DNA from: Inonotus obliquus
Taxonomy: Eukaryota > Basidiomycota > Agaricomycetes > Hymenochaetales > Hymenochaetaceae
DNA length: 64,000 nt
Assembly (NCBI GenBank): GCA_032164295.1
Contig: JAJHTX010000013.1
Location: 1,240,001 to 1,304,000 of the forward strand
Direction: 5' to 3'
Positions 35,010 to 46,038 of the stretch are shown piece after piece (positions within the stretch are counted from its first letter, which is position 1; every line of letters starts with the position of its first letter). The position numbers and the translations under genes were made by a program. The notes under the pieces were generated by a model. That model did no database searches. It saw nothing but the letters and a program-made list of their open reading frames with translations, and was not told the origin of the DNA.

Positions 35010-35150
35010 ATACCGTATGATCGCAGATACAACGGTCTTATAATATCTGGCTCCGCGCATATACATGTATATCCGCCCGGATATTTGCTCTCCAAAACTC
35101 CATCCACATCCAGGCGGATAGCGGATCTGCCGATCTGGAGTATCGTTATA
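35010..35150 (-). repeat. Dispersed ~130-bp GGATCCGC-rich repeat, copy 1
   Basis: Reverse complement matches 44690-44830, sharing GATCCGCTATCCGCC, GAGTTTTGGAG and GCAAATATCCGGGCGGATAT. Non-coding and internally rich in CCGGAT/ATCCGC palindromes. Confidence 0.75.
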
Positions 35151-35439
35151 TCCGATCCCCCAGTTGGGTTTCCTTCCCTCCATCTTCTTCGCTGACAAGC
35201 AACGAAAAATCTTTGTGTGAAAGTTTAAGCCCTTGATGGGAGCTTTTTTACGAACGGAGAGGTTGTAAATACTCGCATTAGATGTGGAAGCTTTATGGTT
35301 ATGGCATGAAGGAGTTGAGAAGTTGATACAAGACCGACCCTAAAGTAGCATTCCGATTACTGCCGATCACTGGTTCATTCTTCATTCCAGAACATGCCCT
35401 GCTCTCTTGCAAAGTCCATCTCCGACTCTCCGGCCGTAA

Positions 35440-35600
35440 GTGTGAGGCAGCTATGCTCAAGATATCTTGGGCTTGGGTAGCTTCTGAAGATTGCCACCCA
35501 TAAACACAATCCTGCTAAGCATAGACTGTCGGCAGACTTGGTATCTGCGATGCTCAAGACGGATCTCCCGGTTTCACTGGGTCACCTGCATCAGGGACTA
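35440..35600 (+). pseudogene. F-box-like remnant, second copy
   Basis: Homolog of 31590-31750; a plus frame reads PPINTILLSIDCRQTWYLRC before a stop. It belongs to the duplicated block upstream of DUF6533 copy 3. Confidence 0.3.
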
Positions 35601-35983
35601 AATGATCCCCGCCCCGCATTATCGACTGAACCTTCGTCGTAACATCTCTTCTGAACATGGACTCGATGTTAGTCTCTGGATCATCAACGTGATCATCCTC
35701 ATCAACTCCTTGGACTTAACTCTCCTTCTTTCGAGTAACGCCTTTAGGAGGAAGTCCAGCTGAACGACTCGGGTGGAGTAGAGCGAAGATTGAAAGTGTC
35801 ATTCTCAAACGCTCGCACAGGGGAAAGAAGCTGATTATATCTAACAATGAGGTGAGGTGAAGTCCGTATCTTCTCTTCTTTCCGATTCTATGTTCACCCC
35901 TTGCATGCTTCCTTGGAGAAGATCAATGCCGATGTATATACAATTGATGTTGTTTATATATTAGCTCTGCCAGAAGTGAGTTC

Positions 35984-35992
35984 TATATAAAG
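35984..35992 (+). promoter_or_regulatory. TATA box of DUF6533 copy 3
   Basis: TATATAAAG begins 39 bp upstream of ATG 36023. The same position before copy 4 has TATATAA. Confidence 0.6.
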
Positions 35993-36022
35993 GCGGCGAC
36001 TTCGCTCCAGATCCTCCTTGCC

Positions 36023-37684
36023 ATGTCAGCGGTCTCCTATATGTCTTTGCCAAGGATAGACACGGGGCTTCAAGTCGCATTCGGAGAGCTACGCCTCATT
36101 CGTGTGAGCTTTGTTGCTTTCACTCCATTCCCAAGCTGATCTAGAAGCAAGTTTACTCTTGTTGCAACACTTGCTCTGTTGGTGAGTCACTTCTCAATAT
36201 AATTTATCCCATAGCCTTACGGTCGTGAAGGTATACGAATACCTTATAACTTTTAAAGATGAGAGGCGTTTGGTCTGGCCTTCAAAGCTATCAACCATCA
36301 AAGTCGTCTTCATGCTGAACCGCTACCTACCCCTTGTCGCTACGGCTGGATTGACTTTCGGTGCGTTGTCCAATGTTACTGGTTTGGCTTAGCTGCATAC
36401 TGAATACACGAAACTCTCTCAAGTCATGGTTTCCGTGGATGTCAAATACGCAGTAGGGGTGATAGCCTCATTGCCTTTCTTTCTGATTAGATATAATATT
36501 TGTAGATCTGCAAGCCGGGTTTCCTGATTTTCGGAAGTATGTCATCTCCTCATTAGCATTCTTTCGTTACTGGAATGAGATTTCCAGGTCTAATCTTCCT
36601 GATGTACGTTGTTGCGGAATGTTCGTCTCCATAACTTTCCTCAGTTTCTTCAGTTCTGTAACGTATCAGTCTAGTCATCCTCTATGTAAGAGCTTACGCG
36701 GCCTGGGGAGGGAGACGCTCCGTCGGGATGGTTTTGTTCTTCACCTTTATTGTGAGTATTCTTCAATTTTGGTCCAAGCTTTCTTCAATGTGGTGCTCGA
36801 CAGGGCGTGGTCGCGATTGGGGCTATTTATATCGCTCGTTTCTTCAAGTCTGTGGAAGGTTTGTGGTCCTGTCAATCACTGTCGTGGGCACGCTGATGAA
36901 TCTTCTCAGTTATCGATACTTTACCGATATCCAATGGATGTGTATTTGAGTTCCGGGATCAGGTCGCATGGGTCTCTATGATTACTCTCATAGGATCTGA
37001 AACATGTGAGTAATAGATTAGCACTATTTCGTCTTTGTCTCCCCTGATGGAGAGTTCAGTTGCATTAGCCGTTCTCCTCGCTAGAGCTCGTAAGCCATTT
37101 AGTCATGCAGTAACTATTGTGCTTACTGGTTTGCTCCTAGCCCGACAGGGACAATCAAAGGTGATGAAGATGTTAATAGCGGATGGTGAGTCCGAGTGAG
37201 AGTCCCCAGCCGCGTATCACATTTTGACGAAGGTGTTAGGGATATTCTACTATGTTTTCATACTGCGTACACGATCTCTATCTAGAGTATCATTCTCTTA
37301 CTGATCGTTTATTTTCAGTATCGTCTCTCGCGAACACTGTAGTCTTACGACTGGCCCCATCAACTCTGTGCAACTTCCTACTTGCGTACGCGGCTATTCT
37401 TCGCTCTCCAAACAACTCAATTAATAGTTTCTCTCCGAAGAACGCAAGGTGTACTTCATAGCATATTCTGCAATCGCTTGCTCTTGAATATTCGAGGAGC
37501 ATATGAGGGAGTGGCAGTTGTATGTACCATAAGTATAAGAGAAGGCGCTACAGAGACACACGTTCTGGATACTCTGGGAACAGTCTCATTTCAGATTACT
37601 AGCGGCGCGGCGCTACAGAGTCATGGAGGCATTGTTCCTCGCTTTGAAGACGGTTTCGGGGACGAGGAAGAGTACAAGCAGTAG
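36023..37684 (+). CDS. DUF6533 multi-pass membrane protein, array copy 3
   Basis: Start exon from ATG 36023 reads MSAVSYMSLPRID and ends LRLIR before GTGAGC. Later exons encode LTVVKVYEYLITFKDERRL, VWPSKLST, MLNRYLPLVATAGLTF, VILYVRAYAAWGG, CVFEFRDQVAWVSMITLIG, SSVALAVLLARA, VLGIFYYVFIL, NTVVLRLAPSTLCNFLLA and, across an intron with donor GTACGC and acceptor CATAG (about 37386-37463), IFCNRLLLNIRGAYEG, ending in an acidic GDEEEYKQ at 37684. Hydrophobic segments in this order fit a seven-helix protein of the DUF6533 family, whose function is unknown. Start codon and TATA box are intact and no stop was seen in the diagnostic exons, but I could not confirm every small intron, so intactness is probable, not proven. 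Confidence 0.65.
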
Positions 37685-37869
37685 AAGAAATTGTTCTTGC
37701 TTGCTTGACTACTGCACATATATCTCGGTAGCATCGAAGTCTTCATGTCATAGTTACTTTTCACTATGAGCTGATATGAACGCCGAAGCAGCATTTAGCA
37801 TATATACATTTGTCAATTTCCGATCTTTATCGTCGATTTGTCTGCTCGGGTTATGTAAACCCTTCCTAG

Positions 37870-37990
37870 CAGTTGGCCAATGCTCTCCAAAGAATACCCT
37901 CAAGTCAGCAAACATAGTCCACTGGGCTGTCGAGAGCAGGGAATTGACCTCCTCCGTCTCCGCTGGAGTACTCTATACATATCAAATTCA
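37870..37990 (-). pseudogene. Relic of epoxide hydrolase last exon, copy 3
   Basis: Reverse strand encodes YSSGDGGGQFPALDSPVDY, then an out-of-frame continuation. The catalytic His of GGHFPALD is Gln here and the frame breaks soon after. Similarity extends into the EH intron sequence at about 38000-38090. Convergent with DUF6533 copy 3. Confidence 0.7.
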
Positions 37991-38099
37991 GTCAGAGGCG
38001 TCAGAGGCATATACCAAAAATCAGTTACCATCGGAAGAATGGATTGAATTGGTGAATTGGGGGAGGCAAAGAGATGCATGAAATACCGCTTTATGCATG

Positions 38100-39890
38100 A
38101 AAACAACGATAATATCATTTCAACTATTACTATTATGCATCAGTCACAGATTGATAAGATTACATTTCATTACAAGTGTTACCATCGCCGATTAGAAAAA
38201 TATAGCAATAATGGGAGCTCGCTTATTGGTGCCCGATCAAGTTCAGCACTGCCATGGCTCTGCCACTGTAACGTCACGATCGCCTTGTTCTTCGGCTCTT
38301 TCTTCCTGCGTCCTGCTATCCCAGTGCCTCAATTGCTGCTGCTTGCGAGTGGACACTTGTGTGGATGCTACTAAGGCAAGTCATCCATCATTTTGATAAT
38401 TATGCTGCCTGATCTCAAGCTTTCTCAGGAGGAACAATGGTTTGCACCATCACCATTGGATGTTGAGATGTCGGTTTTGACCAGCACCTGCAAATGCTGT
38501 TTCGTCTGGGTCCGGGACTCCGACAAGTATGTACCAGGATGTGACAGATTCGGAACAGTTGTTGCGCGCCAATTTGGGATGGACACTTGAGAAGTTGCGA
38601 TCAGTCGGCAGCCGGCCCTTCGATAAGTCGTTTGCATCTAACTGAGCCTGTATGGACTTGTAATTAGCCACCCCAGTCGACATTAACATATAGACCCGAT
38701 ACAGAGACAGAAGATGATGGCGAGCCGGATTGTGGTGTCGAGGTGGACACAGGTGGAAGGACAAGAATATGCCTCTGACTTCAGCACCTGACCATGTGGG
38801 TATTGTTACAGACAACTCCTCACCTGCGGTCGTTGGTGCTGGCATCCCTGGACCATACGACGAGCTGGACGTAGACATGGATGCACACATAATCACCAAT
38901 TGTGGTAGATGATGGTGTGGCCAAAGGAAGTTTTGCTCTCGAGCAAAATGACAACCTCGCCGTGGGAGCTCCTTTTGGAGCTCCGGGTACTATAGACACA
39001 GCTCCACGAACACGTAGAAACACCTTTGCACCTGAAATATCAATTTGCAATGCATCATCACCACGGACGTGGCATGGGGAGCTCACGCCACGCGTCTGAT
39101 GCACAGTAACCATACGTATGGCGTTCTTCACCCTCAAGCACCGGTCCTCGTTACGGTACCTGTTTGGTCTAAAAAATGCAGAGTTCGGCCAGGGGGGGGA
39201 CGAGGCAGTTTATCAGTGCTGGTGTCATGACTGGTGCCGACCCCAATTAACACCACGCGTCGACGCCATCATCATGACCACCACACAGAGGAATGGAAAA
39301 CATATCGCGAAGAAAATGCTGTTCTTTGTTCTCGGTCGCTCACGTACTTGAGTAAGTATCTGCATGCCCGTCAAGCATTTTATAAGCCTCGACTAAGTTT
39401 CCATCCTGAAACGGCTATGGCACAGGGTCTGAACACTCAGACGAACATTGCGGAAAGTCACGAATGGCGTAGGACTGGCACCAGTTTGAGTACGACTGCT
39501 GTTCCTGCGGGCTCTGCAATGGAGAATTCAAAGAAGGACGTTGGCATCTCTAAGAATCAACTGGAAGGGGAAAGGAAAGAGAGGGGCCGGTGACTAATAC
39601 ATCTCCCTCAATGCAAACGGGATCTTCGACAGCACAATCACGTACGACAGACTTGTTTTCGCTAGTGGAACGCTTCACATTCGAGCCAAGTCCGACGGAG
39701 AGCAGTCTTCCTCAGCCAGCTCGATTCTTAGTGCATGATATTCAGTACCGAACGCGTGTCGTCGTGCGCAACACATGTCGAAAGGATGAGAGCCGCAGTA
39801 ATACAGCAACAGTGCGCCGCAGCTTTTCATGCGACATCCAAAAGGTTTTGATACTTACTATTTCATTCGCAGTGCTTTTTGGAGAATGAG
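38100..39890. other. Insertion unique within the array
   Basis: About 1.8 kb with no counterpart in the other array units, lying between the EH relic of copy 3 and the upstream block of copy 4. The longest frame is 38450-38899 (minus, 149 codons), without a recognised motif. A perfect 8-bp palindrome GGAGCTCC occurs twice around TTTT near 38965-38985. No terminal repeats were found. Confidence 0.45.
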
Positions 39891-40304
39891 AATTTGCAAG
39901 GTGTCAGCGAAGTAGAAAGGTAAAATATCACACGGACGGGAGTGCCAGTTGCGTACCTCCGCATCATCGACGAGGCCTTCACCCGGAACTGCTTGAATGT
40001 CATTGAATTGATGCTATGTAATCTCTGGATCATTAATGCGATCATTCCCATCAAAGTCCAGTGTCCAGATCTCCTATGTACCCGAGTAATACCTTTATGT
40101 AGGAAGACTAGCTAAACAGCTCGCATGGAGTAGAGTGAGGTCTGAAAATGACATACTCAATCACTCACATAGAGGAAAGAAGCTGATTAAATCTAACAAT
40201 TTGGTTGGGTTCGTGTCTTCTCATCCTTCTGTTGTAACGCTCTGACATTTATTGCCTTGCATTCTTCCTCGTAGATGATTAACAGTGTTTCAATATCGGA
40301 CACA

Positions 40305-40428
40305 CCGGGCAAAACTTCATTCCTGACCCCGGGAAATTCAGGTCGGAACGTAAAAGCTCTCCATCTAACTGTGGGCTATCATTCTGGTTATGATTTCTAA
40401 TGACGTGAGAATGATTTTTGACAGGTGG
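40305..40428 (+). repeat. Dispersed ~120-bp repeat, copy 2
   Basis: Partner of 7835-7960, in the same orientation. It sits within 70 bp upstream of DUF6533 copy 4 and is absent before copies 1-3, so it inserted after the array began to expand. Confidence 0.7.
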
Positions 40429-40450
40429 GAGACCTACAAATAGTGAGTTC

Positions 40451-40457
40451 TATATAA
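40451..40457 (+). promoter_or_regulatory. TATA box of DUF6533 copy 4
   Basis: TATATAA starts 41 bp upstream of ATG 40492. Confidence 0.6.
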
Positions 40458-40491
40458 CAGATGGCCACGTTCGCCCCAGATCCTCCCCACC

Positions 40492-42174
40492 ATGTCAGCA
40501 AGTACTACAGACGATCCCTACATGTCTTTGTCAGAGATAGACATGGAGCTTCAAGGCGCAGTAGAACAGCTACACCTCATTCGCGTGAGTCTTGTTGCTT
40601 TCACTCCATGCCCAAGCTGATCTTGAAGTAAGTATACTCATGTTGCTACCCTTGTTCTGTTGGTGAGCCACTTCTCAATATAATCTATCCAATAGCCTTA
40701 CGGTCGTGAAGGTATACGAATACCTCATAACTTTTAAAGATGAGAAGCGTTTGGTCTGGCCTTCGAAACTATCAACCATCAAAATCGTCTTCATGCTGAA
40801 CCGCTACCTCCCTTTTGTCATAACGGCTGGACTGACTTACGGTGCGTCGACTAATGATACTGGCTTGGCTTAGCTGCACACTGACTCGGAATACATGAAA
40901 TTCTCTCAAGTCACGGTTTTCGCGGATGTCAAATACGATCATAGTGTCAGTGGGAGTAATAGCCTCGTTTCCTTTCGTTCTGATCAGATATGTTGTAGAT
41001 CTGCAAACCAGGTTTCCTGATTTTCGGAAGTATGCAATCGCCTTATTTTCATTGCGGTTGCATGACCAATGTTTCAAGGCCTAGTTATCTTGAATTACGT
41101 TATTGCAGAATGTTCGTCTGCATCCTTTTCTTCGTACAATTCCTCAGTTTGACAACACGTCAATCTAGTCATCCTCTATATAAGAGCATATGCAGCCTGG
41201 GGAGGGATACGCGTCATCGGGATCGTTCTATTCTGTACGCTTCTTGTAAGCATTCTTCAACATTACAGTAATTCAATCATTTCTTTAATACAGTGCTCGA
41301 CAGGGAGTAGTTGCAATCGCGGCTACTTATATCGCTCGTTTCTTCAAGTCTGTGGAAGGTTCGTGATCCCCTCAATCACTGTCGTGGGCACGCTGATGAA
41401 TCTTCTCAGTTATCGATACTTTTCCTATATCCAATGGATGTGTATTTGAGTTCCGGGATCAGGTCGCATGGATCTCTATGATTACCCTCATAGTATCTGA
41501 AACCTGTGAGGATTAGTTTAGCACTATTTTGTCTGTGTCTCCTCTGATGAAGAGTCCAGTTGCTTTAGCTGTTCTCCTGGCCAGAGCTCGTAAGACCGTT
41601 TAAGTCATGCACTAACTATTGAGCTTACTAGCTTCGCTGCCAGCTCGACTAGCGCAGTCAAAGGTGATGAAGATGTTAATAGCGGATGGTGAGTCCGAGT
41701 GAGAGAGTCCCCCGCTGCGTATTACATTCTGACGAAAGTGTTAGGAATATTCTACTATGTTTTCATACTGTGTACACGATCTCTATCAAGAGTATCATTC
41801 TCTTACTGATCGATTATTTCCAGTATCGTCTCTGGCGAACACCGTAGTCTTACGACTGGCCCCATCAACTCTCTGCGCCTTCCTAATTGCGTACGCGGGT
41901 ATTTTCGCTTTCTGAAGATCTCTACTGAGAGTTTCTCTGAAGAACTCAAGGTGCACTCCACAGCATATTCTGCAACCGTTTGCTCTTGAATATTCGAGGG
42001 GCCTATCAAAAGGTGGCATTTGTATGTACCTCAATGGAAGGCGCGACAGATATACATGCTCTGGAAACTCTCGAGACAGTCTCTGAGTTTCAGGTCGCTA
42101 GCCGATTGACACTACGGAGTCATGTAGATACCGATTCCCGATATGAGGAAGATTTCAGTGACGAGGAAGAGTAG
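40492..42174 (+). CDS. DUF6533 multi-pass membrane protein, array copy 4
   Basis: ATG 40492 opens an exon reading MSASTTDDPYMSLSEIDMEL and ending QLHLIR at GTGAGT. Later exons encode LTVVKVYEYLITFKDEKRL, MLNRYLPFVITAGLTY, VILYIRAYAAWGGIRVIGI, NTVVLRLAPSTLCAFLIA and LLLNIRGAY, with the acidic end FSDEEE at 42174. Order and spacing match copy 3. The start and TATA box are intact, making this with copy 3 the best candidate for an expressed member. Sequence divergence from copy 3 is greater in the middle exons (about 41030-41260) than in the first and last. Exon limits are approximate and function is unknown. Confidence 0.65.
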
Positions 42175-42324
42175 ATGTGTTCTTGTTTGCTTGACTACAT
42201 GTTTCTCAAAGTCTTGATGGGGTTATAAATGGGTATGAACGCCAAAGCAATGTATCTACATCTATCAATTTCTAGTTTTTACACTCGATTTGTCTGTTCA
42301 AGTGATCTATTCTCTTTTTCAGGC

Positions 42325-42430
42325 ATTTGACTGAGTCAAATTGACTCATGTTCTCCAAAGAACTCCCTCAAGTCACCAACGAAGACCACCGGACTGTCGA
42401 GAGCAGGGAATGTCCTCCGTTGGATAACGC
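42325..42430 (-). pseudogene. Relic of epoxide hydrolase last exon, copy 4
   Basis: Reverse strand matches the intact terminal exon closely (GGTGACTTGAGGGAGTTCTT shared), but a two-base loss after GGACA destroys GGHFPALD. Convergent with DUF6533 copy 4. Confidence 0.7.
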
Positions 42431-42682
42431 TGTAAATACCAAAAGTCAGTCACATTACGCGCCAGGTTTGGGAGGGAGAGTCGATCGCTTGCCATATTCG
42501 AGAGCCAAGTTGTTTGGTTTGGAACCCACCTGTGTTATTTATACTATACGGCCGATACAATAACGGGCCGAATCTATATTCGAGAACTCACAATGCAATC
42601 GAGTTGTTGTTAAGCATTCATAACGAGAACTTATTTCACACTCACACATTCCCACCGCAACTATATCTCCACGGCCACCACT

Positions 42683-44261
42683 ATGAGTTTTGGCGTTCCA
42701 CGGAGGATAGAAGTGACTTACGATGGCGCAACTGTGCAGAGTATGTTAACGCTCTTGAAGGCGTCTCCGTTCCCCGACAAACCTCCCATGGATGCGTCAG
42801 CTCCGTGGAAATTGGGAATCGACTTTGATTATTTGAAAAAGCTGAAGAACATGTTTGAGACGGAATGGACGGAGTCGCTCGAGAAGAAGATTGCGAAGTT
42901 CGATAATTACCTGGTTCATTGCGAACATGAAGGAGATGCATTGGATCTTCATTATGTGCATGTGAAGAGCCCGAGGAGCGACGCGATTCCTCTCATACTC
43001 TTGCACGGATGGCCTGGTGCGCATTCCAGTCTCGTCCCATGATGCATCGAGAATTAATCATGTGCCCACTTGCAAAGGCACCTTTTTCGACTTTCACAAA
43101 GTCATTGAACCGCTGACAAACCCTGAGAATCCTGAACTTCCAGCGTGAGATAAAACCGTCTTATCACCAACTCAATATACTTAACAGCGTCTCTTCAGAT
43201 TCCATGTTGTCGCACCATCTTTACAGGGGTTCTTCTTGTCGACGCTACCGCGGCGTGAGGAATGGAGACTGGCCGATAATGCTCGACTCTTTAATGGACT
43301 GATGACTTCTGTTCTTGGTTACAGGAAATACGTGGGTCAAGGTGGAGATTGGGTAAGCTCGCGAATCCATTGCCTTATTTCGTGAGATGGAAATTCGGAT
43401 TACTAGGGTTATACGGTACTGCGTATCATGGCGAGCACGTATCCGGAGTCTGTTTCCCTCGCGCACTTCAACGTGTTCGCTGCGTCGTTACCTCCCGACT
43501 TAGACAAGTCGCCATTGTCGGAATTCGAGAAGCGGATGTTGCAGCGAGAGGCCGAGATGAGCGATTCAGGGCTTGGGTACTTTAGCATCCAGAACACCAA
43601 GGTACGCATACGTAGCGATGGTAGCATAACTGGCTGACCCCCATTGCAGCCGATCACTATCGGCTTGGCAATTGCCTCTTCGCCTCTTGCTGTCCTTGCA
43701 TATATTGGCGAAAAGATATATTCTTGGTCCGATCCAGAGCTTGTTGATGCAAACGATATTTTGGACACTGTCGCATTCTACTACTTGAGCGGATCCTTCG
43801 CGACTTCAGCTTTAATTTATAATACGGTTCGGGTCAAATCGTTACACATAAAGAGAGACTCTGATACTGACGGCAAATAGAGCACGCCTGAGGTGCAAGC
43901 GCTTCGAGCGCCTGCGACAGAAGGAAAATTCCTTCTAAAGAACAAGTTTGGATTTTCGGGATTCGTAAGGATGCTTCATGCAGTCATGCTAATTCGCACT
44001 GACTCCGCCTTCCGGGTCAGCCATATGAGGTAGCAAGCTCGCCCAGATCAGTCCTCGCAGCATATGGACCATTGGCATATTACAAGGGTAAATCAGCGCC
44101 GTATTTTATTCCGCTTGCCTAAGATGAGATCTCACCGCGTTCAATTACTAGTACACTCCACCGGAGGTCACTTCCCTGCTCTCGACAGCCCTGTTGAGTT
44201 TATTGCAGACTTGCGCGAATTTGTCGCCAATAACAAAGATGGAGTTGCTTTTTGTCTCTGA
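42683..44261 (+). CDS. Epoxide hydrolase 1 (alpha/beta hydrolase with EHN domain)
   Basis: Eight exons: 42683-43016, 43078-43144, 43199-43352, 43407-43601, 43650-43826, 43881-43964, 44021-44087 and 44152-44261; total 1188 nt, 395 residues. The N-terminal EHN domain begins MSFGVPRRIEVTYD and contains WKLGIDFDYLKKLKNMF. The oxyanion-hole HGWPG is split by intron 1. GQGGDW, with the Asp nucleophile, ends exon 3. Later come AYIGEKIYSWSDPE and FPYEVASS-like text, and GGHFPALDSP with the catalytic His in exon 8. Exons 2 to 7 have exactly the same lengths as in EH2. The enzyme should hydrolyse epoxides to diols, acting on lipid or xenobiotic epoxides. The donor of intron 5 (GTTCGG) is weak. An apparent frameshift near 44110 disappears once the last intron is recognised. 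Confidence 0.88.
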
Positions 44262-44534
44262 TGACTGTAGACCTAAGGATGATACACTTTGTCTTGTATC
44301 CTGCTTCTGACATTTGCTATATTGTGAAATGCCAGAGTCTGAGCCTTTGCAGGAATCCAACTTAGTAGGGCTCCGCAGCGTATCTTATAAGATACGCGAC
44401 CAAGGTTGATAGTATACTTACAGAGCAAAAAATGTCCCAGGACCTTCCAACGTGCATATAACGAAGTGCCGTCGGTACTTTTGGGGACAACACAACGTCA
44501 ACGAATGGTCAACATGGTGATTGGTGAAGGTCCA

Positions 44535-44587
44535 AATGTGTAATCCCGAGCCGGTAACGGTGCTCTACCACTGAGCTACCAGGCCTT
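44535..44587 (-). other. tRNA-like 5' fragment with box A
   Basis: Reverse strand reads GGCCTGGTAGCTCAGTGG and continues with TAGAGCACC, a good D arm and box A. The downstream anticodon and T arms cannot be completed, so it is not a functional tRNA; possibly a SINE head or tRNA relic. Confidence 0.4.
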
Positions 44588-44689
44588 GATTTCCTTTGCC
44601 CATATACCCCATATTCCAACAAGGCGGGGTGCAAGGTTGCACATAGCCCTCATGAACATGGCGTCGCTTCGCTTGGATTTAGGACTCCG

Positions 44690-44830
44690 CAGCGGATCCG
44701 CTATCCGCCCGGATGCGGATGAGTTTTGGAGGGCAAATATCCGGGCGGATATATACGCGCGGAACCGGATATGACATTGGAAATCCGCCGTATCCGCGCT
44801 TATAGTATACGGCATCTACCCTGGGGGGCC
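44690..44830 (+). repeat. Dispersed ~130-bp GGATCCGC-rich repeat, copy 2
   Basis: Matches the reverse complement of 35010-35150. The two copies are inverted to each other, 9.5 kb apart. Confidence 0.75.
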
Positions 44831-45019
44831 CAAGGATGTCGAATTAATGATGAAAATACGTGGAATTTGATTAGTCGAATGTCCCTCCAAAGCCAAAACC
44901 TTTCGTAAGCTAGGGTTTGCGTTCCTTTCACTAGCTAGGTTTCCGTGCCGTATCAAGTAATCGAACCCTAGAAAATAACCTAAGAAAATAATTAGTCAGA
45001 CATTACTGCCAAGAATTAG

Positions 45020-45053
45020 GTTGGGTGACGGGGTTCAATCCCAGCCCCGGTCA
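45020..45053 (+). other. tRNA-like 3' fragment with box B
   Basis: GGGGTTCAATCCCAGCCCCGG resembles a T arm plus acceptor strand, but the T stem does not pair fully and no 5' half lies upstream on this strand. Confidence 0.3.
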
Positions 45054-45126
45054 TTATAACTTATTCCACAATGCCGTTGGGGCATATAGATCCAGAGTGG
45101 ATTAGAACCAGGACATTCCCCAAAAC

Positions 45127-45903
45127 CTGCCCAGTTATCGCTACTTTTCCGATTTCCAATGGATGTGTATATGAGTTCCAGGATCAGGTCGCATGGGTCT
45201 CTCTGATTACTCTCATAGGATCTGAAACTTGTGAGTAATAGTTCAGCACCATTTTTTCTGTCTCTCTTGATGAATAGTTCGGTTGCATTAGCTGTTCTCC
45301 TGGTTAGACCTTGTATGACCATTGCAGTCGCACACTAGTTATTGAGCCTAATGGTTCCGCTTCCAGCCCGATGGGGACAATCAAAGATGATGCAGATTAT
45401 AATAGCAGATGGCACTGGTGAGTCCGATTGAGAGAGGCTCCCAACTGCGTATCATATTCTGATAATAGTGCTAGAGATATTATACTATTTTTTCATACTG
45501 AGTGCATGATCTCCATTACAGTAAGGGTCTCTTACTGATCGGTTACGTCTAGTATCGTCCCTCGCGAACACTATCATCCTACGACTGGCCCCATCAACTC
45601 TTTGCAACTACCTACTTGTGTACGCGGCTATTTTTCGCTTTCTGAATATCTTCACCGAGAAACCTCTGAAGAACTCAGGGCGCATTTCACAGCATATTCT
45701 GCAACCGTTTGCTCTTGAATATTCGAGGGGCCTATCAAAAGGTGGCATTCGTACGTACCTCAAGGGAAGGCGCGACAGAGATACATGCTCTAGAAACTCT
45801 CGGGACAGTCTCTGAATTTCAAGTTGCTAGCCGATTGACACTGCGGAGCCATGTAGATACCAATTCCCGATTTGAGGAAGATTTCAGTGACGAGGAAGAG
45901 TAG
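45127..45903 (+). pseudogene. DUF6533 gene, array copy 5, 5'-truncated
   Basis: Begins inside the family at the segment matching copy 3 near 36910 (TATCGCTACTTTTCCGAT) and runs to the acidic end FSDEEE at 45903. Exons for the first half, including VWPSKL and RAYAAWG, are missing. The last exon is nearly identical to that of copy 4. It ends 136 bp from the stop codon of EH2 and converges with it. Confidence 0.7.
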
Positions 45904-46038
45904 TTGTGTTCTTGTTTGCTTGACTACATATATCTCGAAGTCTTGATGTTATTGAGATACGGGGTAAGGCAGTATATGCATTTATCAATTTCTAGTCTTT
46001 ACACTCGATTTGTCTGTTCAAGTGATCTGTTCTCTCTT

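Noticed and set aside
38965..38985. GGAGCTCC repeated around TTTT
   Set aside because: A short self-complementary motif; no stem long enough, and no T-run or array to suggest a terminator or CRISPR.
44087..44152. Apparent frameshift and stop in EH1 before the catalytic His
   Set aside because: A GT-AG intron 44088-44151 at exactly the position of the last EH2 intron restores the frame and gives a 395-residue protein.
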